Assembly: GCA_026397505.1 (NCBI GenBank)
Contig: JAPLUR010000126.1
Location: 1-64,000 of the forward strand
Direction of reading: 5' to 3'
DNA from: Candidatus Zixiibacteriota bacterium
GTDB taxonomy: Bacteria; Zixibacteria; MSB-5A5; GN15; PGXB01
Length of the DNA: 64,000 nucleotides
Both the position numbers and the translations under genes were made by a program. Positions 59,884 to 64,000 of the stretch are shown here, one piece after another (positions within the stretch are counted from its first letter, which is position 1; every line of letters begins with the position of its first letter). Below the pieces are notes generated by a model, which worked only from the letters and a program-made list of their open reading frames with translations, made no database searches and had not been told where the DNA came from.

Positions 59884-60992
59884 TACCTGTCAACCTCCGG
59901 CATGATGATATCCATGGAAGCCATAACCGCCACCAGATCGGCAATCTTGCCGCCTTTGACTATTTCCGGCATGACTTGCAGTTGATTGAACGAGCCGCCT
60001 CTAAGTTTCAGACGGAGAGGCTTCTTGGAATCACCGGCCGACTGAATGTAGACCCCCATCTCGCCGCGGGAGTTTTCAATCCGACTGTAAACTTCGCCCT
60101 TGGGAGGCTTGAAATTGGTCGGGACTTTGGTCTTTATCTCCCCTTCGGGCATCTGCTCGATCGCCTGCCTGACAATCTTGGCCGACTGGCGCATCTCTTC
60201 AAGCCGAACCAGATATCTATCGTAGCAATCGCCATTGGTGCCGGTCGGGATTTCGAAATCAAAACGGTCATAGATAGAATACGGGTCATCCTTGCGGATA
60301 TCGAACTTGACACCCGAGGCACGCAGGGCCGGGCCGGAGACCCCGTATGATAAGGCCAGTTCCGCGCTCATAACACCGACTTTCTGATTGCGCACCATCC
60401 AGATCGGATTTTCATTGAGAAGGCGGACATAGTCTTCAACTTTTTCCGGAAATTTCTCCAGAAAAGCTTTTGTCTTAGGGATAAAATCCGACGGGATATC
60501 GCGCGAAACACCGCCGACCCTTATATAATTGTATGTCAATCTCTGACCGCAGGTCATTTCATAGAGATCGAGAATATCTTCCCGCTCGCGGAATCCATAC
60601 AGAAACGGAGTTATGGCGCCCAAATCCAGAGAGGTGGTGCCAAACCAGATCAGGTGACTGGCGATACGGTTGAGTTCCACCATGATTATTCGAAGGTATT
60701 CCGCCCGCTCCGGCACCTTAATCCAGGCCAGCTTTTCGGTCGCCAGACAAAAAGCCAGCTCGCAAGACATCGAGGTGCAATATTCGAAACGATCAATAAT
60801 GGGGATACACTGGGCATAGGTTCTATTTTCACATATTTTCTCGATCGCCCGGTGCAGGTAGCCGATATATGGTACTGCTTTGACCACGACCTCGCCATCC
60901 ATGGTCAGCAGGAAACGGCAGACACCGTGGGTCGAGGGATGGTGCGGCCCCATGTTGACCAGAAATTCTTCGGTTCTCAAACCCTGGGTCAT
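59883..60992 (-). CDS. nuoD: NADH-quinone oxidoreductase subunit D
   Basis: A 369-residue 49-kDa-type subunit. The start is the ATG at 60992 (MTQGLRTEEFLVNMGPHHPSTHGV), with GGAG 7 nt before it; the 25-codon upstream extension lies inside nuoC. MGPHHPSTHG is the quinone-site loop. YIGYLHRAIEKI, EFCYCTSMSCELAFCLA-like sequence, and RGEMGVYIQSAGDSKPLRLKLRGGSF-like sequence are also present. nuoC and nuoD are separate genes, not fused. Confidence 0.96.
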   Translation of the reverse strand: MTQGLRTEEFLVNMGPHHPSTHGVCRFLLTMDGEVVVKAVPYIGYLHRAIEKICENRTYAQCIPIIDRFEYCTSMSCELAFCLATEKLAWIKVPERAEYLRIIMVELNRIASHLIWFGTTSLDLGAITPFLYGFREREDILDLYEMTCGQRLTYNYIRVGGVSRDIPSDFIPKTKAFLEKFPEKVEDYVRLLNENPIWMVRNQKVGVMSAELALSYGVSGPALRASGVKFDIRKDDPYSIYDRFDFEIPTGTNGDCYDRYLVRLEEMRQSAKIVRQAIEQMPEGEIKTKVPTNFKPPKGEVYSRIENSRGEMGVYIQSAGDSKKPLRLKLRGGSFNQLQVMPEIVKGGKIADLVAVMASMDIIMPEVDR

Positions 60993-60993
60993 G

Positions 60994-61464
60994 CTACAGC
61001 TCCGGCATCCTAATAAAATCGGGCGCATCCCAGTTCTTGCGCATCGGGTTCCCCTGGTTCCAGTCATCGGGAAGTAGAAAGCGGGTCAGATTATCATGAT
61101 TGCGCACATTAATGCCAAAAAGTTCCCAGATTTCCCGCTCGTGCCAGTTCGCTCCCGCCCATACGGTTTGCACCGATTCTACCTCCGCCTCCTCGTACGG
61201 CATGACCACCTTAAAATCAAATCGAATCCGATTCTTTGCCGATGCGACCGAATAGACTACTTCCAGTTTCTCGCCGGTATCGACCGCGGCAATATTGCAG
61301 AGAAAATCTATGGTGAGTGTTTCATCGGTCTTGATACTGCGGCAGAATTCAAGGAGATATTCTTTGTCGAGCGCAAAAAACGGTTCCACTTTGCCGGTAT
61401 CGAGAAGCTCGATTTTTCCGGGATGCTTTTCGAGCAGATAATTTATGAGATTGTCGCGATTCAT
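60994..61464 (-). CDS. nuoC: NADH-quinone oxidoreductase subunit C
   Basis: A 156-residue 30-kDa-type subunit of the peripheral arm. The family signature WHEREIWELFGINVRNHDNLTRFLLPDDW is present. It is short, and separate from nuoD, whose start lies just past its stop. Confidence 0.95.
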   Translation of the reverse strand: MNRDNLINYLLEKHPGKIELLDTGKVEPFFALDKEYLLEFCRSIKTDETLTIDFLCNIAAVDTGEKLEVVYSVASAKNRIRFDFKVVMPYEEAEVESVQTVWAGANWHEREIWELFGINVRNHDNLTRFLLPDDWNQGNPMRKNWDAPDFIRMPEL

Positions 61465-61475
61465 TGGATGATGAC

Positions 61476-61982
61476 CTAGCTCCAGTCACCGATTTTGAGT
61501 CTCTTGATTTTCTTCTGAAGCGTCAGGCATCCTTCCAGAAGCGATTCGGGACGGGGCGGACACCCGGGGATATAGACATCAACCGGAACAATATGGTTGA
61601 TTCCCTTTTCGACCGCATAACTGTCATAATAGAAAGGGCCGCCTTTGACCGTGCAGCCGCCCATGGCGATAACATAACGCGGCTCGGCCATTTGATCGTA
61701 CAGAAGACGCAGCCGGGGCGCCATTTTCTTGGTGATGGTGCCGGCGGCGATAATCAAATCGGACTGGCGCGGCGAGGCACGGAAAATCATGCCGAGACGG
61801 TCAAAATCGTAGCGCGAGGCGCCGGTAGCCATCAGTTCGATTGCGCAGCAGGCCGTGCCGAACAATAGATACCAGAGGGAACTGGCCTGCGACTGGCTGA
61901 AAACATAATCGAGGCTGGTGGTGACAAGGCCGCCACCGGGGAATTTTTCCAGATAGACCGGGAGTTTCCTGATCAGGCCCAT
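61476..61982 (-). CDS. nuoB: NADH-quinone oxidoreductase subunit B
   Basis: A 168-residue subunit holding the terminal N2 [4Fe-4S] cluster. Cys ligands lie in [11 protein letters not shown] (adjacent Cys pair), [12 protein letters not shown] and [14 protein letters not shown]. The segment after the third Cys ([10 protein letters not shown]) differs from the usual ANSGGMF-like sequence. It overlaps nuoA by 10 bp. Confidence 0.95.
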   Translation of the reverse strand: MGLIRKLPVYLEKFPGGGLVTTSLDYVFSQSQASSLWYLLFGTACCAIELMATGASRYDFDRLGMIFRASPRQSDLIIAAGTITKKMAPRLRLLYDQMAEPRYVIAMGGCTVKGGPFYYDSYAVEKGINHIVPVDVYIPGCPPRPESLLEGCLTLQKKIKRLKIGDWS

Positions 61983-62326
61983 TTGAGAACCCCTCTCTTC
62001 CAGGCATAAAAAAGTCCGAAAAGAAGTATGCCGATGAAGATCACCATTTCGATCAAAGCATACAGTCCCAACTGCCCGAACGCCACCGCCCAGGGGAACA
62101 GGAAAACAGCTTCCACATCAAATATGACAAAAATCAGCGCAAAAATATAGAAACGGTTATTGAACTGAATCCAGCCGCTTCCGATCGGGGTTTCGGCGCA
62201 CTCATAATTCTGATTCTTCGCTTTGTAAGGGTGGGCCGGTCGGATTAGGCGAGCCAGAAAGAAGGTGAACAGCACCATGCCAATCCCGACCAGAAGGAAT
62301 ATCAAAACGGCCAAATATTGCGACAT
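61973..62326 (-). CDS. nuoA: NADH-quinone oxidoreductase subunit A
   Basis: A 117-residue three-span subunit. The ATG at 62326 ([18 protein letters not shown]) is preferred over a GTG three codons upstream. [41 protein letters not shown] is the family core (Cys in the quinone-switch loop). It is the first gene of the operon; a promoter and a Crp/Fnr-type palindrome lie upstream. Confidence 0.96.
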   Translation of the reverse strand: MSQYLAVLIFLLVGIGMVLFTFFLARLIRPAHPYKAKNQNYECAETPIGSGWIQFNNRFYIFALIFVIFDVEAVFLFPWAVAFGQLGLYALIEMVIFIGILLFGLFYAWKRGVLKWA

Positions 62327-62355
62327 TTCTCTCACGCCTTCTATTTCAAAACAGC

Positions 62356-62375
62356 TTTGTGACTTAGGTCACAAA
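62356..62375. promoter_or_regulatory. Crp/Fnr-type palindrome upstream of nuoA
   Basis: TTTGTGAC-TTAG-GTCACAAA, perfect 8-bp arms, containing TGTGA-N6-TCACA. It lies about 30-50 bp before the nuoA start, and just downstream of the predicted transcription start, a position that suits repression. Confidence 0.65.
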
Positions 62376-62386
62376 TTAAGTTAACG

Positions 62387-62414
62387 AAATTATGCAATTT
62401 TCTGGTTTTGTCAA
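62387..62414 (-). promoter_or_regulatory. Promoter candidate of the nuo operon
   Basis: TTGACA (-35) on the minus strand with a weak TAATTT at 16 bp, or a better CATAAT at 14 bp. The imperfect -10 suggests dependence on an activator, or that the real promoter is elsewhere. Confidence 0.4.
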
Positions 62415-62556
62415 GGGGTTTCGGAAAAAATATCAATATTGTCCTGTTTTGCCACGACTCATAAGCCATTTAGATAATTGCCCATATTCATATGTCATCT
62501 AACATCTTATGAGATTGAATCCAATTGACTCCAACTCTTATCAACTCTCTTATTAC

Positions 62557-62585
62557 TTGACATTCCGCTTATTTTCGAATATCCT
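62557..62585 (+). promoter_or_regulatory. Promoter candidate of the PAS sensor gene
   Basis: TTGACA (-35) and TATCCT (-10), 17-bp spacing. The leader would be about 78 nt and ends in AGGG 7 nt before the ATG. Confidence 0.5.
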
Positions 62586-62669
62586 ATGCTGGCACAAAAT
62601 GGCTCCGTACTTAGCGATCATGAATGATCTTGCGCCACAAATTGCTGGTTTTCTATTTAGGGTATTTTT

Positions 62670-64000
62670 ATGAGTAAGAGCATCGAAGAAATTCTGGGGG
62701 GGAAAGCAGAAGAGATTAAGCTCTATGACTTGCCGATGGGCCTCTATCTAAGGAAGAAGGATGGCCCAATTCTAGTGCACAACGATGAGCTTCGCAAAAT
62801 CCTGCAGATTGGCAACGAAAGTGAGATGCCGGGTGATTTTGGACAGTTTTACGCAGATCCGAAGGAACTTGAGCGACTTACCAAAGAAGCCGACGACGCT
62901 AAAGGTGAATGGCTAATCGGTAAGGAAATTCGTTTTATCGTTCACGAAAGAGAAATTTGGGTGCGGGATACTTGTCGGGCAATTTCACACCCTGTTACCA
63001 AAGAACCAATCGGATACTTGGGTTATCTGGTTGATGTCACCGAAGAAGTAAATAGGCGCAGGCTGTTTGATCAACTCCCCGCCGGTCTTTATAGACTAGA
63101 TAAAAATGGCAGGGTAGTTATGGTCAATCAGGCACTGGCAGAGATGCTGGGATATGAAGACGAACAAGAGCTTATAAGCAGGCCGATTTCCGAACTCTAC
63201 GCTGATGCGAACTTTGATGTTGAATTCAGGGAATTGGTGGAAAATGGCCCGGTAAAAAATGTAGAGGTGGCATTACTCAAGAAGAATGGAGAAAGCAAGA
63301 ATATTTTGATGAGTGCCTCGATGATATTTGGGTATGACGGTTCCTATGCCGGAAGGGAAGGAATAATCATTGATGTCACGGCAGAATATATCTCCGAAAA
63401 GATATTGAATTGGCTCCCAGTAGGTATTTACAGAATCACAAAGAAGGGTGACCATGACATAGTGGACTTCTGTAATGATGCTTTTGCCCGTATTCTTGGC
63501 TTTAAAGAGGCGAAAGAGGCTAATGGCATTGATTTAAAGGAGCTCTACCAATCCAGGGAAGCTTACAAGCAATTTGTGGATCAAATGATGGCTGAGCATA
63601 GGCTCGAGCGTCCAATATTGGCTTACCCGGCAAAGATGAAAGATAAGAATGGAAATCCATTAGCAGTGGAAGTCAACGGCAGCTTTATAACAGACAGAAA
63701 CGGCACAATTGTGGGTCGAGTAGGGATTATTCGCGACATTACGAAGGAAGCATCGCTGTGGACAGTCCGTGAGGATATCGGCCGGACTCTCCATCACTAT
63801 ACATCTATGCTGATGATGATTCAACACACACTTTCACCCATGTTGAATATGTTACCACGCGCCCCATTTGCAGGTGAATTAATAACCACACCCGATCAGG
63901 CCTTTGCCTTCTTGAAACAACTTGCCAATAGGCTGCGCGATAAGTTGGATGAGGCTCTCGTGTGCGACAAGTTTAGAGAATTTCTTGCAGTCGAATTGGA
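62670..64000 (+). CDS. Multi-PAS sensor protein (partial)
   Basis: 443 codons are visible before the right edge; the frame remains open. There are three PAS-like repeats, each opening with LPxG(L/I)Y: about residues 20-125 (DLPMGLYLRKKDG), 130-245 (QLPAGLYRLDKNGRVVMVNQALAEMLGYEDEQEL) and 248-365 (WLPVGIYRITKKG). The PAS-PAC joints are visible as YLVDVTEE, IIDVTAEY and IIRDITKE. The region after (EDIGRTLHHYTSMLMMIQHTL) might start a histidine-kinase dimerisation helix or another output; this cannot be settled from the visible part. It is transcribed divergently from nuo. Confidence 0.8.
   Translation, partial: MSKSIEEILGGKAEEIKLYDLPMGLYLRKKDGPILVHNDELRKILQIGNESEMPGDFGQFYADPKELERLTKEADDAKGEWLIGKEIRFIVHEREIWVRDTCRAISHPVTKEPIGYLGYLVDVTEEVNRRRLFDQLPAGLYRLDKNGRVVMVNQALAEMLGYEDEQELISRPISELYADANFDVEFRELVENGPVKNVEVALLKKNGESKNILMSASMIFGYDGSYAGREGIIIDVTAEYISEKILNWLPVGIYRITKKGDHDIVDFCNDAFARILGFKEAKEANGIDLKELYQSREAYKQFVDQMMAEHRLERPILAYPAKMKDKNGNPLAVEVNGSFITDRNGTIVGRVGIIRDITKEASLWTVREDIGRTLHHYTSMLMMIQHTLSPMLNMLPRAPFAGELITTPDQAFAFLKQLANRLRDKLDEALVCDKFREFLAVEL

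Larger units (their letters stand above)
62327..62669. other. 343-bp divergent control region between nuoA and the PAS gene
   Basis: It contains the nuo promoter and TGTGA-N6-TCACA site and, facing the other way, the PAS-gene promoter at 62557-62585. No additional gene was found. Confidence 0.7.

Noticed and set aside
1-64000. CRISPR array, tRNA or rRNA genes
   Set aside because: No regularly spaced direct repeats and no cloverleaf or rRNA-like stretches were recognised by eye; a tool such as tRNAscan-SE would settle the tRNA part.

Overview
The window looks like a chromosomal contig of an uncultured Gram-negative bacterium of the FCB group, most likely candidate phylum Zixibacteria. The evidence is as follows. 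Five secreted proteins carry paired dockerin-like calcium loops of the NI(R/Q)DITYLI-x2-LY type, which I associate with Zixibacteria. Outer-membrane beta-barrels, Kdo/LPS genes and an LptC-like lipoprotein show a diderm envelope. The core genes are bacterial throughout. No tRNA, rRNA, CRISPR array, prophage or plasmid function was recognised. Promoters are unusually easy to read: many genes are preceded by TTGACA and a TATAAT-like box at 16-17 bp.

Layout. 1-6.4 kb: ion antiporter (cut by the left edge), a secreted protein built from GxDxY repeats, and three outer-membrane barrel genes, one of them a 5'-truncated remnant. 6.7-9.4 kb: a very basic small protein, an unknown 206-residue protein and an HD-GYP phosphodiesterase. 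9.4-13.8 kb: a dockerin/Fn3 protein, a 50-codon remnant of a beta-helix gene, REP-like hairpins, a secreted DNA/RNA endonuclease, and a RAYT (REP-associated transposase) gene flanked by inverted copies of one hairpin. 13.8-17.9 kb: recA and the pgsA-pgpA-cinA-thpR operon. 18-23.1 kb: two large dockerin proteins, one with a cohesin-like N-terminus and one with a C39-like cysteine peptidase domain. 23.4-27.2 kb: ffh-rpsP-khpA-rimM-trmD-rplS. 27.2-34.7 kb: rpe, a PASTA protein, rsmB, a fused radical-SAM/DUF2344 protein, then a small operon of a DUF4388 protein and unknown proteins, one interrupted by an in-frame TAG. 34.9-38.5 kb: an FG-GAP propeller protein and a DUF1028 protein, both ending in dockerins. 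38.8-43 kb: Kdo synthesis and lipid A acylation (kdsA-kdsC-kdsD-lpxL-like-lptC). 43.2-50.7 kb: MacAB-like efflux (adaptor, two permeases, ATPase), membrane and PDZ proteins, TerC. 50.8-52.3 kb: DUF502 protein and an EIIA-CBS fusion. 52.4-62.3 kb: nuoABCDHIJKLMN without nuoEFG, behind a perfect TGTGA-N6-TCACA palindrome. 62.7-64 kb: a divergent multi-PAS sensor cut by the right edge.

The genes fall into three themes: envelope construction (Kdo, lipid A, phosphatidylglycerol, efflux), core translation and secretion (SRP54, S16, L19, RimM, TrmD, RsmB), and a large investment in secreted repeat or adhesin-like proteins that share the same C-terminal calcium module. That shared module, with no recognised scaffoldin nearby, is the strongest candidate for an under-described system. 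The RAYT/REP unit, the TAG-interrupted gene and two apparently leaderless promoters are the next most interesting signals.
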